From Blastopirellula sediminis (GTDB lineage Bacteria > Planctomycetota > Planctomycetia > Pirellulales > Pirellulaceae), in the NCBI RefSeq assembly GCF_020966755.1, contig NZ_JAJKFT010000010.1, positions 2,072,720-2,136,719 on the forward strand: 64,000 nucleotides of DNA, in the 5' to 3' direction. Position numbers and translations under genes: made by a program. Positions 1-8,547 of this stretch are shown piece by piece. The notes beneath the pieces were generated by a model. It was not told the origin of the DNA, searched no databases, and saw nothing but the letters and a program-made list of their open reading frames with translations. Each line of letters starts with the position of its first letter. The first letter of the stretch is position 1.

Positions 1-277
1 CTTCTTTGGCCGCCGCGACCAGGCGCGGATCGAGGGCTCGGCTGACGTCGACCAGTTGCTGAGCGGCGTCGTAGAGGGTGACGTTGCGGATTTCGTGACC
101 GCCGATGACGATGTTATCCCACGTCGTCAGGCCAAGGTCGGCGAATTGCGGCAATTCGCTCACCAGGCCGACCGTGTCGACCAAGCCGCGACGGAGAGCG
201 ACCAAACCAACAATCGTCGTCGCAGCGACGCCGCCGCGAGCCCCAATTAGCCAAATACCGACTCGAGAACGTGCCAT
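1..277 (-). CDS. Inositol-3-phosphate synthase-like protein, N-terminal part (cut by window edge)
   Basis: This minus-strand gene starts with ATG at 277 and leaves the window, so only 92 residues are visible. It opens MARSRVGIWLIGARGGVAAT, a glycine-rich Rossmann start (GARGGVA) at residues 12-18, typical of the NAD-binding domain of myo-inositol-1-phosphate synthases. These convert glucose 6-phosphate to inositol 3-phosphate. The next stretch (VGLVALRRGL, then ELPQFADLGL) also fits bacterial members. The assignment rests on the N-terminus alone; another NAD-binding Rossmann enzyme is possible. It is divergent from the aminotransferase at 609. Confidence 0.7.
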   Translation of the reverse strand, partial: MARSRVGIWLIGARGGVAATTIVGLVALRRGLVDTVGLVSELPQFADLGLTTWDNIVIGGHEIRNVTLYDAAQQLVDVSRALDPRLVAAAKE

Positions 278-608
278 CTCGTCAATCGTCTTTCTAGGAG
301 GTAGGAAGGAGGGTTTGCCGAGCGACCCAAAGGGGCGATCGATCGGAAACGAGCGGGCAAGTTCCGCGGGCCGCCCAACGTGTTAGAGGGTAGCGGCCGG
401 TCCGGTGGGGTCTGTCTGGAAGAGACGCTCGCAAGTACCATTTAATTGTTGGCACGACTAATTCGGTTCGTCAAGGACTGCGAAGCGCCTGACTCGACAG
501 AAGTCGGCCATCCGGTTGAATTTGCGCCGCATGGCGAACCTTTGGGGCGCCGCAGCGTCCTACGCTGCCGACGACTCCGTTACTTCCCCCAAACCGCGAA
601 TCACAGGT
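278..608. other. Divergent intergenic region, no gene seen
   Basis: This 331-bp stretch separates the divergent inositol-phosphate synthase-like and aminotransferase genes. The aminotransferase frame stays open back to 516, but those residues do not resemble the family, whose homology begins at the ATG at 609. Both promoters should lie here; I could not pick convincing -35/-10 boxes. Confidence 0.5.
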
Positions 609-1799
609 ATGTTTCAGAACGTTCAAACCGCGCCGCCCGACTCGATTCTTGGCCTCAACGAGGCGTTTCGCAATGATCCCAACCCCGAAAAGATCAATCT
701 GAGCGTCGGGGTCTTTAAAGACGCCAATGGGGTGACGCCGGTTCTGGATTGCGTGAAAGAGGCCGAACGTCGCCTGGTGAGCGACGAAAAGACGAAATCG
801 TACCTGCCGATTGACGGCCGGCCCGAGTATTGCCGCTTGGTCCGCGAGCTGATGCTTGGCGCCGATCACGAGATCAATGCCGCATCGCGGGGCGTTACGG
901 TCCAAACCCCCGGAGGTACGGGGGCACTGCGCGTGGCCGCCGATTTTCTGGCGAAAAATCTGCCGGGTCGCCGCGTCTGGATCAGCCAGCCGACCTGGCC
1001 GAATCACCCCAGCATCTTCGCGGCCGCTGGAATAGAAACGGTCGGCTATCCCTATTTCGACAAAGCGAGCAACGGGCTGGCCTTTGGCGAAATGATGGAA
1101 GCGTTGGAAAAGGTTCCGTCGGGCGACGTCGTCCTGCTGCATGGCTGCTGCCACAATCCGAGCGGCATCGATCCGACTCCGGAGCAATGGAAAGAGATCG
1201 CCGAGCTGATTCATCGCCGCGATCTGCTGCCGCTGGTCGACTTCGCCTACCAAGGCTTCGGCGACGGCCTATGTGAAGATGCCGCTGGTCTGGCCGCGCT
1301 GGCCCAACCGGGGCAAGAGTTGCTCGTCTGCAGCTCGTTCAGCAAGAACTTTGGTTTGTATAACGAGCGAGTTGGCGCGCTGACCGCGGTTGCCGGCGAC
1401 TCCGCCGCTGCGACGGCCGTGCTGAGCCAACTGAAGAATGCGATTCGGGCGAACTACTCGAACCCGCCGACCCATGGCGGCGCCGTGGTCGAAACAATCC
1501 TGTCCGACGCGACGCTCAAGTCGCAGTGGGAAGGGGAATTGACCGCGATGCGTGATCGGATCAACGGGATGCGGACGCTGCTGGTCGAGACGATGAAGAA
1601 GGTCGGCGTCGATCGCGACTTCTCGTTCATCGCGAACCAGAAGGGGATGTTCTCGTTCTCCGGTTTGAATCCGGTGCAGGTCGACGAACTGCGTAGCAAG
1701 TTCGCGATCTATATCGTCGGCTCGGGCCGCATCAACGTGGCCGGCATTTCTGAGACCAACGTCGAGAAGCTCTGCAACGCGATTAAAGCGGTGCTGTAA
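609..1799 (+). CDS. Class I aminotransferase, aspartate/aromatic type
   Basis: This is a fold-type I PLP enzyme of the AspC/TyrB group, which moves amino groups between aspartate or aromatic amino acids and 2-oxoglutarate. At 396 residues it has the usual length. The N-terminus has the family pattern around INLSVGVFKD; the substrate/cofactor region includes HGCCHNPSGID; the Schiff-base lysine is Lys246 in SSFSKNFGLYNERVG; the C-terminus ends GRINVAGISETNV, holding the carboxylate-binding arginine. The start at 609 was chosen because it gives the normal N-terminus; the frame is open upstream but the extra residues look random. A strong terminator follows. Substrate preference cannot be read from the sequence. 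Confidence 0.92.
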   Translation: MFQNVQTAPPDSILGLNEAFRNDPNPEKINLSVGVFKDANGVTPVLDCVKEAERRLVSDEKTKSYLPIDGRPEYCRLVRELMLGADHEINAASRGVTVQTPGGTGALRVAADFLAKNLPGRRVWISQPTWPNHPSIFAAAGIETVGYPYFDKASNGLAFGEMMEALEKVPSGDVVLLHGCCHNPSGIDPTPEQWKEIAELIHRRDLLPLVDFAYQGFGDGLCEDAAGLAALAQPGQELLVCSSFSKNFGLYNERVGALTAVAGDSAAATAVLSQLKNAIRANYSNPPTHGGAVVETILSDATLKSQWEGELTAMRDRINGMRTLLVETMKKVGVDRDFSFIANQKGMFSFSGLNPVQVDELRSKFAIYIVGSGRINVAGISETNVEKLCNAIKAVL

Positions 1800-1813
1800 T
1801 CGATCAAGACGAA

Positions 1814-1848
1814 CTCCACGGCTCGCTGAGCCGTGGAGTTTTTTCTTT
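1814..1848 (+). terminator. Rho-independent terminator after the aminotransferase
   Basis: A perfect 10-bp stem (CTCCACGGCT at 1814-1823 pairing with 1829-1838) with a 5-nt loop is followed directly by a T-rich run at 1839-1848. It sits 15 bp after the aminotransferase stop. Confidence 0.9.
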
Positions 1849-1865
1849 TCTTGTACCTGTTCCGC

Positions 1866-2372
1866 TTAGCGGATCGGCGCGGCGCCAAAGAGGCGACGCA
1901 GCAGCGAAACCTGACCGTAGTGCATGAAGTTATGCGCCGGCAGGAACGACATCGCCGCGAACCGCGTCTTGAAGAGCGGGTGCCCAGGATCGAGGGCGTC
2001 GTCGAGTTCACTCAGCTTGTATTCGGCCATTTCTTTTTCAACCTGGGCGAATACCTTCTTCAGATTCGCATGGAGCGTTTCAGCCGAAGGATACTTGCTG
2101 GCGTCGGCCGACGGGGTCGATCCTTGTCCAAACAGCTCTTTGTAGTTGGCCAGGCCTAGTTCGGCGTCGGCAGGGCTTGCGCCGCGTTGCATGCGCAGGC
2201 CGATGCCATAGGCGGCGATCGTGATGTGGCCAACTTGCCAAGCGACGTGCGTGACGTCGCCCGGCATGCGAAACCAATCGGCTTTGTCGACGTCGTCCAA
2301 ATGGCTATCGAACATCTGGAAGCTCATCGAAACGTTCTTTTTGACAGCTTCCCAAACGGCGGCGTCTGGCAT
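1866..2372 (-). CDS. DinB-family four-helix protein
   Basis: This 168-residue protein has the look of the DinB/DUF664 superfamily, four-helix bundles that often bind a metal through three histidines. Candidate ligands are the histidines of VTHVAWQVGH in the first half and LPAHNFMHYGQ near the C-terminus. Members are linked to stress responses or thiol-dependent transferase reactions, but no reaction can be assigned here. It lies 18 bp downstream of mobA on the same strand, so the two are probably co-transcribed. The C-terminal part converges on the aminotransferase terminator. Confidence 0.75.
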   Translation of the reverse strand: MPDAAVWEAVKKNVSMSFQMFDSHLDDVDKADWFRMPGDVTHVAWQVGHITIAAYGIGLRMQRGASPADAELGLANYKELFGQGSTPSADASKYPSAETLHANLKKVFAQVEKEMAEYKLSELDDALDPGHPLFKTRFAAMSFLPAHNFMHYGQVSLLRRLFGAAPIR

Positions 2373-2390
2373 GAGCGTGTCCTTCTCTAA

Positions 2391-3029
2391 TTAAGGTGCA
2401 GAGGGCGGTGGAAACTCCGCAGGAGGCAAGCCGGCTGCCAACAGTGCGGAGGCGTACTCTTCCGGCGTATTCACGTTGTGCAACAACTGATCGCCGCCGA
2501 GCTCTGCAGGAGAGACCGCCGTGATAGAGAGATGTCTCACAAAACCATGCAGCGAACGCTCGCCGGCCAGTAGCTGTCTGGCGGCGACGCCTGCGGCATG
2601 AACGCGATAAACGCCGAACGTTGGATGCATTCGTTCGATGTCGGCCGTTACCGCGGCGTCACAGAGATCATCCAATTTTTCGAATAAAATCCGCACCGCT
2701 TCTGTGGTGATTAACGGAGTATCGCATCCGCATACAAGTGCGCGATCGACGCCGGGGCCGACCGAATCGAGACCGCAGCGGACTCCTTCCAAGGGCCCCA
2801 GGCCAGGCGTTTCGTCATAGACGACGCGTACGTCGACCGAAAACTTCGGTAGCGTTTGCTGCGGCGCGGCGACGATGATCGTCTCGGTCACGACCGGCGA
2901 CACGATACGCGCAATACGTGATAGCAACGTTTCTGCGCCAAACGCCAACGACGCTTTCTCGGCCCCCATTCGACGACTCTGTCCTCCGCACAAGATGATG
3001 GCGGCGCTCTGCGGTATTGGCGATTGCAT
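2391..3029 (-). CDS. mobA: Molybdenum cofactor guanylyltransferase MobA
   Basis: MobA joins GTP to Mo-molybdopterin to make the molybdopterin guanine dinucleotide cofactor. The 212-residue protein starts with the nucleotidyltransferase signature ILCGGQSRRMG near residues 12-22, followed by a conserved lysine (AEKASLAFG), the GLGPLEGVRCGL segment and the metal-binding CGCDTPL motif. Length is typical. It is divergent, 79 bp apart, from fhcC; the catalytic subunit of the formylmethanofuran dehydrogenase-type complex uses a pterin guanine dinucleotide cofactor in archaea, so the pairing may be functional. It is followed at 18 bp by the DinB-family gene. Confidence 0.9.
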   Translation of the reverse strand: MQSPIPQSAAIILCGGQSRRMGAEKASLAFGAETLLSRIARIVSPVVTETIIVAAPQQTLPKFSVDVRVVYDETPGLGPLEGVRCGLDSVGPGVDRALVCGCDTPLITTEAVRILFEKLDDLCDAAVTADIERMHPTFGVYRVHAAGVAARQLLAGERSLHGFVRHLSITAVSPAELGGDQLLHNVNTPEEYASALLAAGLPPAEFPPPSAP

Positions 3030-3108
3030 CCTGGTTCACCCGCGAGCTTTTCGCGGCTATCTTGGAATGACTTGGTGATTCGATGGTCAACATTGAAAGC
3101 GATCGGCC

Positions 3109-3870
3109 ATGCCGCTGACCCTAACGCTTGTCCAGGATATCTCCCCCGTCATCGGTTTGCGAGAGATCACGCCCGATCGGTTGGCCTCTCTTTCGGCGGA
3201 CCAGATCGCTCGGCTCTCGCTTGCGTGTGGGGCCGAACAGGTGGAATTGGGGGAGCTCTTTCAACGGAAAGGAGTCGCGACCGATCAGCAACTCCGTTTG
3301 GTCGGCGACTTCTCCCGTTGCGATTTTCTTGGCGCCGAAATGAACTCCGGCAGTCTGACGATTGAGGGTAACGTTGGCGATCATGTTGGCGCCGCAATGA
3401 AGGGGGGAAGTCTGACGGTCGTCGGCGACGCCGGCGATTTTGTCGGTAGTCCTAACCCCGGCGAGAAGCGAGGTCTGCAAGGAGGAACGATCGTCATTCA
3501 TGGCTCTGCTGGTCGTGAATTGGGAGTTCGGATGCGGCGCGGCATGATTGCGGTCGCCGGCGATGTCGGCGAGCTGTGCGGTTATCGCATGTTGGCCGGC
3601 ACGATTGTCGTCGGCGGCAAACTCGGCCGTAGCGCCGGTTTGCGCATGAAGCGCGGGACAATCGTCGCACTCTCTGCCGGAAGCGAATTGCCGGCGACCT
3701 TCGCGCGCGATTGTCAGTTTCGACCGCCGATGATGACGATGCTCGAGCGTGAGCTGCAGCAGCTTGGCTTTCCGCTTCCGCATGCGAAGTGGGAAGGGGA
3801 GTTTCAGCTCTACTCGGGGGACGCCGTCGAAATGTCGCGAGGCGAGATTCTTGTGCCGGTCGTCGGTTAA
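3109..3870 (+). CDS. fhcC: Formyltransferase/hydrolase complex subunit C (FwdC/FhcC-like)
   Basis: This 253-residue protein is built of repeated G-x-x-G-x-x-x-G-x-x-x-x-G units (for example GNVGDHVGAAMKGGSLTVVG and GKLGRSAGLRMKRGTIV) that form a right-handed beta-helix, as in the C subunit of archaeal formylmethanofuran dehydrogenase and glutamate synthase alpha. Bacterial versions sit in the Fhc complex, which hydrolyses formyl groups from methanofuran-like carriers in tetrahydromethanopterin-linked formaldehyde oxidation. FhcC is structural and has no catalytic residues to check. The A subunit gene is at 27.8-29.5 kb, so the complex genes are scattered. ATG at 3109 gives a family-like N-terminus. 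Confidence 0.85.
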   Translation: MPLTLTLVQDISPVIGLREITPDRLASLSADQIARLSLACGAEQVELGELFQRKGVATDQQLRLVGDFSRCDFLGAEMNSGSLTIEGNVGDHVGAAMKGGSLTVVGDAGDFVGSPNPGEKRGLQGGTIVIHGSAGRELGVRMRRGMIAVAGDVGELCGYRMLAGTIVVGGKLGRSAGLRMKRGTIVALSAGSELPATFARDCQFRPPMMTMLERELQQLGFPLPHAKWEGEFQLYSGDAVEMSRGEILVPVVG

Positions 3871-4023
3871 AGAAAAACTGGCGACCGAACGTTGTCGGCC
3901 GTCAGGGCGATTCCAATTCGCGTAGGAAAGCCTTCCCTGGGATACGCAGGGGAAGCGAACGGGACGAACCCTGCGTGCAGGATTCGCCCCATCTATAGAG
4001 AACGAGCCTCGACGGCAATCGCG

Positions 4024-4218
4024 CTATTGTCGATCTCGGTTGACTTCGACGTTGATGTCGCCGGTATCTTTATCTTGCTCAACTTTGACTTCGCCACGAG
4101 GCGTTTCGATATCGATCAGTTTCTCTTTGTGGTCGCAACCGGTTTGAGTCACGGTTACGCCGAGCATTAGCGCGCAGCCCACCAGAGTCGGAGTCAGCAG
4201 CTTCGTCATTGCGTTCAT
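4024..4218 (-). CDS. Small predicted lipoprotein
   Basis: This 64-residue protein has a hydrophobic segment at residues 6-22 ending TQTGC, with a charged tail after it. Cleavage before Cys25 would leave a 40-residue mature lipoprotein rich in Lys, Asp and Glu. LVGC at residues 12-15 is an alternative lipobox. The function is unknown. The gene lies 113 bp downstream of the DUF2383 gene on the same strand and may share its promoter. Confidence 0.65.
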   Translation of the reverse strand: MNAMTKLLTPTLVGCALMLGVTVTQTGCDHKEKLIDIETPRGEVKVEQDKDTGDINVEVNRDRQ

Positions 4219-4331
4219 CGTCTTGTTTCTCCAAATGGCGCCAACGCGGCGCGGATAGATGTGCCCCAGCGTCAGCAGAATCGCCGCGTCGTCGACGGTC
4301 TACGGCGACGCAGGCGAAACCTGAGGTCGGG

Positions 4332-4805
4332 TTACGAATTTGATTTGAAGGCGTCGCGCAGATCGCGGACGCGATCGTGCCCCTGCTTGACCTGGGCATA
4401 TTGATGTTGTAGCACGTCGTTCATGGCGCTGCCGACGGTCGCCTTCAGGGCGTCTTCGTAGGCATGCTTGATGTGGTCTTCGCCACGTTCCACTTCGCAC
4501 AGGATCGCGTAGGCGTCGCCGCCGCTCAGCAGAGCCCGGATGTCGATCCAGGTGCGATGGAGCGCCGCCGCGTAGGAGCCGTCGTCTTCCGCTTTCTTGT
4601 TGTTCCAGGTGACGTAATCTTGCAACTCGGCCGCTAGCGTCGAACGTTCAGCCGCCATTTCGCGGAAGAGCTCCGCAACCAGCGGGTCATCGATCTGATG
4701 CGCCGCTTCGCGGAAACCGTCGTACGAATCGATGTTGGCGCGAATCAACGTCTGGAGCTTCTCAATCGTCGATTCGTTGAGCGTTAGTTTGGTTTCCAGT
4801 GACAT
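4332..4805 (-). CDS. DUF2383 / PA2169-like four-helix protein
   Basis: A 157-residue helical protein. The N-terminal half (ESTIEKLQTLIRANIDSYDG) and the central ERSTLAAELQDYV match the DUF2383/PA2169 family of ferritin-like four-helix bundles found in general-stress loci. The ATG at 4805 was chosen over an upstream in-frame start because a GAGAGGAGAG ribosome-binding site lies 5-9 bases before it and homology begins at MSLETK. The neighbouring lipoprotein and MgtC genes suggest an envelope or stress context. No catalytic site is evident. Confidence 0.82.
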   Translation of the reverse strand: MSLETKLTLNESTIEKLQTLIRANIDSYDGFREAAHQIDDPLVAELFREMAAERSTLAAELQDYVTWNNKKAEDDGSYAAALHRTWIDIRALLSGGDAYAILCEVERGEDHIKHAYEDALKATVGSAMNDVLQHQYAQVKQGHDRVRDLRDAFKSNS

Positions 4806-5023
4806 GGTTCTCTCCTCTCGTGACAGATGCGGTGTTAGCCCCACGCGTGGAACTAAAAGGCAAACGTCATGCCAGAGAGGAAAAACCTGCTAACGGCCAA
4901 AATGCCGCCTATTTTTGACTGGCCATCGTCTTATTGGGCCGAATCTAGAGCGGTCGGTAGGCCAAGCTGGTCGCCGCGCGATCGCTGAGAGGATTTCGAG
5001 AATCGCAATAGATGAGCCGGACG

Positions 5024-5467
5024 TTATTCGTCGTCGCTCCCAAAGTACCACTTTTCAAAACGGCCGACGCCGACGATGACGATCCAGGCCAAAATTGCCG
5101 ACATTGCCGCGAGATGAAAATAGCCGCAGCCGCACGCGACTCCCCCTGCGGCGGCAATCCAAATGCCGGCCGCCGTCGTCACGCCGTGCACGCTGTGACG
5201 AGCCTGAATGATCGAGCCGGCGCCAAGAAACCCAACGCCGCCAATGATGGCCGCCAAGATCCGCTGTACGTCGAGTCGCACGGCGACCAGGTCGGTCCCG
5301 CCGTATTCCTGCTGCAACTGCAGCCCGGCGATCATCAGCGAAGCGGCGCCGAGCGAGACCAGCATATAGGTGCGCAGGCCCGCCGACTTTTGACGTCTTT
5401 CGCGATCCCAGCCAAGGACGGCACCGACCAGCAGGGCGGCTACAAGTTTGATGGTGATTTCAGACAC
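5024..5467 (-). CDS. MgtC/SapB-family membrane protein
   Basis: This 147-residue protein has about four membrane segments and the MgtC family signatures GWDRERRQKSAGLRTYMLVS after the first helix and GGVGFLGAGSII in the middle. It is the short form, lacking the C-terminal soluble domain of Salmonella MgtC. Family members are linked to growth at low magnesium and to control of the ATP synthase; a specific role here is not shown. The stop is about 220 bp from the DUF2383 start. Confidence 0.88.
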   Translation of the reverse strand: MSEITIKLVAALLVGAVLGWDRERRQKSAGLRTYMLVSLGAASLMIAGLQLQQEYGGTDLVAVRLDVQRILAAIIGGVGFLGAGSIIQARHSVHGVTTAAGIWIAAAGGVACGCGYFHLAAMSAILAWIVIVGVGRFEKWYFGSDDE

Positions 5468-5506
5468 GCAGCCAGTTTAGCCTTGCCGCAAACGGCTGGC
5501 CAGCGA

Positions 5507-7207
5507 TTACTCGCTGACCGCCGCTTCGATCGATTCCTTACCTTGGCGATGGCAGAAGTCGCCAAACGATTCACCCTCTTCGCGCGCCGCTTTGTAGAAC
5601 GCGAAGACCTTGGTCAGTTCGGCCACCACTTCGTCGGCCGGGACCATGTCTTTGTAGATGAAGCTCAAGCGGTTGCCGAGCAAGCGGCCGCCGAGGAACA
5701 TGGTGTACTTTTCCTTCGCGCGACCGACCAGGCCGACGTCGCTGTTGTACGGGCGAGCACATCCGTTGGGGCAGCCGGTCATGCGAACGGTGAACTTCTC
5801 CGAATCGAGGCCCAGCTTCGCCAGTTCGACTTCCAGGCCGTCGATGATCCCCGGCAGCGCACGTTCGCTTTCGGTGATCGACAGACCGCAGGTCGGCCAC
5901 GCGACGCAGGCGATCGACCAGCGACGGACGTTCGAGATCTCTTCGGTCAGCGGAACCTTGTGCTCTTTCAGGATGTCGATGATCGCCTGCTTATCGGCTT
6001 CGGCGATGTCGCAGAACATGATGTCCTGGTGGCTGGTCAGACGGATGCCGGGATTGAACTGATTGCAGATCTTGCGAATCGCCGTCTTCAGCTGGATCGT
6101 TTCGTCATCCTTGATGCGTCCGTTCTCGACGTTCAAGCCATAGAACCACTTGCCGTCTCCTTGCTCGTGCCAACCTTTGTGGTCGTCAAAGCCATGGATA
6201 TCGGCCGGGTGCGGTTCCGGTAGCGAAGCGCCGTAGTACTCTTCGACTTTGGCTTTGAACTTTTCCAGGCCCCAGTTGTGGATCAGGTACTTCATACGCG
6301 CGACCTTGCGATCTTCGCGGTTGCCGAAGTCGCGCTGCACCTTGATGACCGCTTCGATGACCGGGATCAATTGATCGGGCGTCACGAAGGTCATCCGTTG
6401 ACCCAAGGCCGGGAAGGTTTTCTCGGCGCTCGGCGTGCGACCTTGACCGCCGCCGACCAGGATGTTGTAGCCCAGGATCTTGCCGTTCTCATGAACGCAA
6501 ATCATCCCCAGGTCCTGCGTGTAAACGTCCACGCAGTTATCTTCGGGCAGGGCCATCCCCATTTTGAATTTGCGCGGCAGGTATTGCTTGCCGTAGAGCG
6601 GTTCGATCACTTCGCCGCTGGCGATCTTTTCCTTCTCGCCGGTTTCCGGATCTTGCAAAAAGATCTCGCGATAGGCGCCGCTCTTCGGCTCCAGGTGTTC
6701 AGCCAAACGAGACGCCGTCTGTTGCATCTCGGTCCGCACGCTGTCGCCGTACAGCGGCGCCGGGCAGCACATCACGTTACGGTTGACGTCGCCGCAAGCG
6801 CCCAAGGTCGACAGGCCGACCTGACGCAGCTGTTGGGCCAGCGTCTGCAGGCTTTCTTTCATCACGCCGTGGTGCTGCAAAGCCTGACGGCTGGTGATCC
6901 GCAGCGTTTCGTTCCCCACCTTGTCGCACAGATCGAGTTCGACCAGCATCTGCTCGGACGTCAGCACGCCGCCCGGGATGCGGGTCCGAATCATGAACAT
7001 GTACGATTTCCCCCCACCGGCGGCTCGGTTCGACGAGCGGGCGTCGCGGTCATCTTGCTGATAGATGCCGAAATGCTTCATCAGCTGGATGCTCGACTTG
7101 CCGAAGTGATCGGTCCCGTCGACAAACTCCTGGGCGATTTCCCCACGCAGGTAGTTGCTGTCGCGTTTGAATTCGTCCACCGGGCTGAGGGCTTGATCCG
7201 TCGACAT
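5507..7207 (-). CDS. Assimilatory sulfite/nitrite reductase hemoprotein
   Basis: This 566-residue enzyme is a siroheme/[4Fe-4S] reductase of the sulfite/nitrite reductase family, carrying out six-electron reduction of sulfite (or nitrite). The cluster cysteines are all present: Cys434 and Cys440 (CVAWPTC), Cys479 and Cys483 (CPNGC). The N-terminal half contains TSRQALQHHGV and a paired ferredoxin-like lobe (RIPGGVLTSEQM). The length fits NADPH- or ferredoxin-dependent sulfite reductase hemoproteins. No flavoprotein partner lies next to it, so the electron donor is not known. Sulfite is favoured over nitrite on overall similarity, with moderate confidence. Confidence 0.9.
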   Translation of the reverse strand: MSTDQALSPVDEFKRDSNYLRGEIAQEFVDGTDHFGKSSIQLMKHFGIYQQDDRDARSSNRAAGGGKSYMFMIRTRIPGGVLTSEQMLVELDLCDKVGNETLRITSRQALQHHGVMKESLQTLAQQLRQVGLSTLGACGDVNRNVMCCPAPLYGDSVRTEMQQTASRLAEHLEPKSGAYREIFLQDPETGEKEKIASGEVIEPLYGKQYLPRKFKMGMALPEDNCVDVYTQDLGMICVHENGKILGYNILVGGGQGRTPSAEKTFPALGQRMTFVTPDQLIPVIEAVIKVQRDFGNREDRKVARMKYLIHNWGLEKFKAKVEEYYGASLPEPHPADIHGFDDHKGWHEQGDGKWFYGLNVENGRIKDDETIQLKTAIRKICNQFNPGIRLTSHQDIMFCDIAEADKQAIIDILKEHKVPLTEEISNVRRWSIACVAWPTCGLSITESERALPGIIDGLEVELAKLGLDSEKFTVRMTGCPNGCARPYNSDVGLVGRAKEKYTMFLGGRLLGNRLSFIYKDMVPADEVVAELTKVFAFYKAAREEGESFGDFCHRQGKESIEAAVSE

Positions 7208-7489
7208 CGTGATCCGTTGAAGTTGGAGTGAAATGTGGGTCTGTGGAACTAGGTAGATTGCGGCGTTCCCGCCAGCAATGGGGTAGTATATCGGTTATCC
7301 GATTTGAACGTAACGGCGATCAGGCGTTCGATTGCAGGGCGCTTGGAAATTGATTTCTCTTTTTTTCAAATTCGGCTCGAAATGCGGGGGATACCCCCAA
7401 TGCGAGGCGCGGATACAATAGCGACCTCTCTCCCCATGCGGTTTTTACCGCGGTTTGGGGCTTTCAGGCGAAGCAGTTAGGAGCTCGGC

Positions 7490-8374
7490 ATGGCGGCGGC
7501 AATCTTGGACGGGAAGGCGATCGCCCAGCAGATCGAACTCGAAATTAAGGAACGGGTCGCCGCATTTCAGGCCAAAACCGGACGTCAGCCCGGTTTGGCG
7601 GCCGTTCTGGTCGGCGAAGATCCGGCCAGCCAGGTCTACGTCCGGAACAAGGAGCGGGCCTGCGGTCGCATGGGGATCGCCAGCTTCATGCACCGTCTGC
7701 CGGCCGATACGACCGCCGAAGGACTGTTGGCGCTAGTCGCCCAGCTCAACGCCGATCCGGCGGTGAGCGGCATCCTCGTCCAGTTGCCGCTTCCCAACGG
7801 AATCGATCAGACGCTGATCCTCGACGCGATCGATCCCTCCAAAGACGTCGATTGTTTTCATCCGCATAACGTCGGTCTCGTCTCGCAAGGGCGTCCCCGG
7901 TTTCTGCCGTGCACGCCGCACGGCGTGATGCAGATCTTGCATCGGAGCGGCATTTCGGCCGCCGGCAAACATGCGGTCGTCATCGGCCGGAGCGAAATCG
8001 TCGGCAAGCCGATGGCGATGATGTTGATGCAAAAGGACTCGACCTGCGGCTCGTCGGCCGCCAACGCGACGGTCACCGTCTGCCATAGCCGGACCGCCGA
8101 TATGGCGACGATCTGCCGCACCGCCGACATCTTGATCGCCGCGATCGGCAAACCGAAGTTCGTCACCGCCGACATGGTCAAACCGGGCGCCGCGGTCATC
8201 GACGTCGGCATCAACCGGACCGACGACGGCCTCTGCGGCGACGTCGATTTCGACAGCGTGAAGGAAGTCGCCTCGGCGATCACCCCCGTCCCCGGCGGCG
8301 TCGGCCCGCTGACGATCGTCATGCTGATGGAAAACACGCTCCGCGCCGCCGAGTGGCAAGCGGAGAACGCGTAA
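7490..8374 (+). CDS. folD: FolD methylene-H4folate dehydrogenase/cyclohydrolase
   Basis: FolD interconverts 5,10-methylene- and 10-formyl-tetrahydrofolate with NADP. The 294-residue protein shows the family landmarks: YVRNKERACGRMGI near the start with the catalytic tyrosine and lysine, GILVQLPLPNGID, the KDVDCFHP segment, the NADP-binding VIGRSEIVGKP motif and the C-terminal PVPGGVGPLTI. The start has an AGGAG site six bases upstream. With the Fhc genes nearby it implies that both folate- and methanopterin-linked C1 routes operate. A hairpin follows the stop. Confidence 0.97.
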   Translation: MAAAILDGKAIAQQIELEIKERVAAFQAKTGRQPGLAAVLVGEDPASQVYVRNKERACGRMGIASFMHRLPADTTAEGLLALVAQLNADPAVSGILVQLPLPNGIDQTLILDAIDPSKDVDCFHPHNVGLVSQGRPRFLPCTPHGVMQILHRSGISAAGKHAVVIGRSEIVGKPMAMMLMQKDSTCGSSAANATVTVCHSRTADMATICRTADILIAAIGKPKFVTADMVKPGAAVIDVGINRTDDGLCGDVDFDSVKEVASAITPVPGGVGPLTIVMLMENTLRAAEWQAENA

Positions 8375-8385
8375 AGCCCGGTGCC

Positions 8386-8417
8386 ATGCTCTTATCGCGT
8401 CTTCGCGAGAAGAGCAT
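8386..8417 (+). terminator. Hairpin after folD (possible terminator)
   Basis: ATGCTCTT at 8386-8393 pairs with AAGAGCAT at 8410-8417; inside it TCGCG (8395-8399) pairs with CGCGA (8404-8408) around a TCTT loop. The stem is strong and lies 12 bp after the folD stop, but no T-run follows, so it may be a REP-like hairpin or an RNA 3'-end protector. Confidence 0.45.
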
Positions 8418-8547
8418 GTCTTCCAAACCCGGACTCATTCATCGATTTGCGGCCTGACCAAAAATGGGACCCCGGACCGGTATTTTTTTTCTCATTCCAA
8501 CTTCATTCGTCATTCGGTCTTCGACATTCGTCATTCACCCAATTCTG

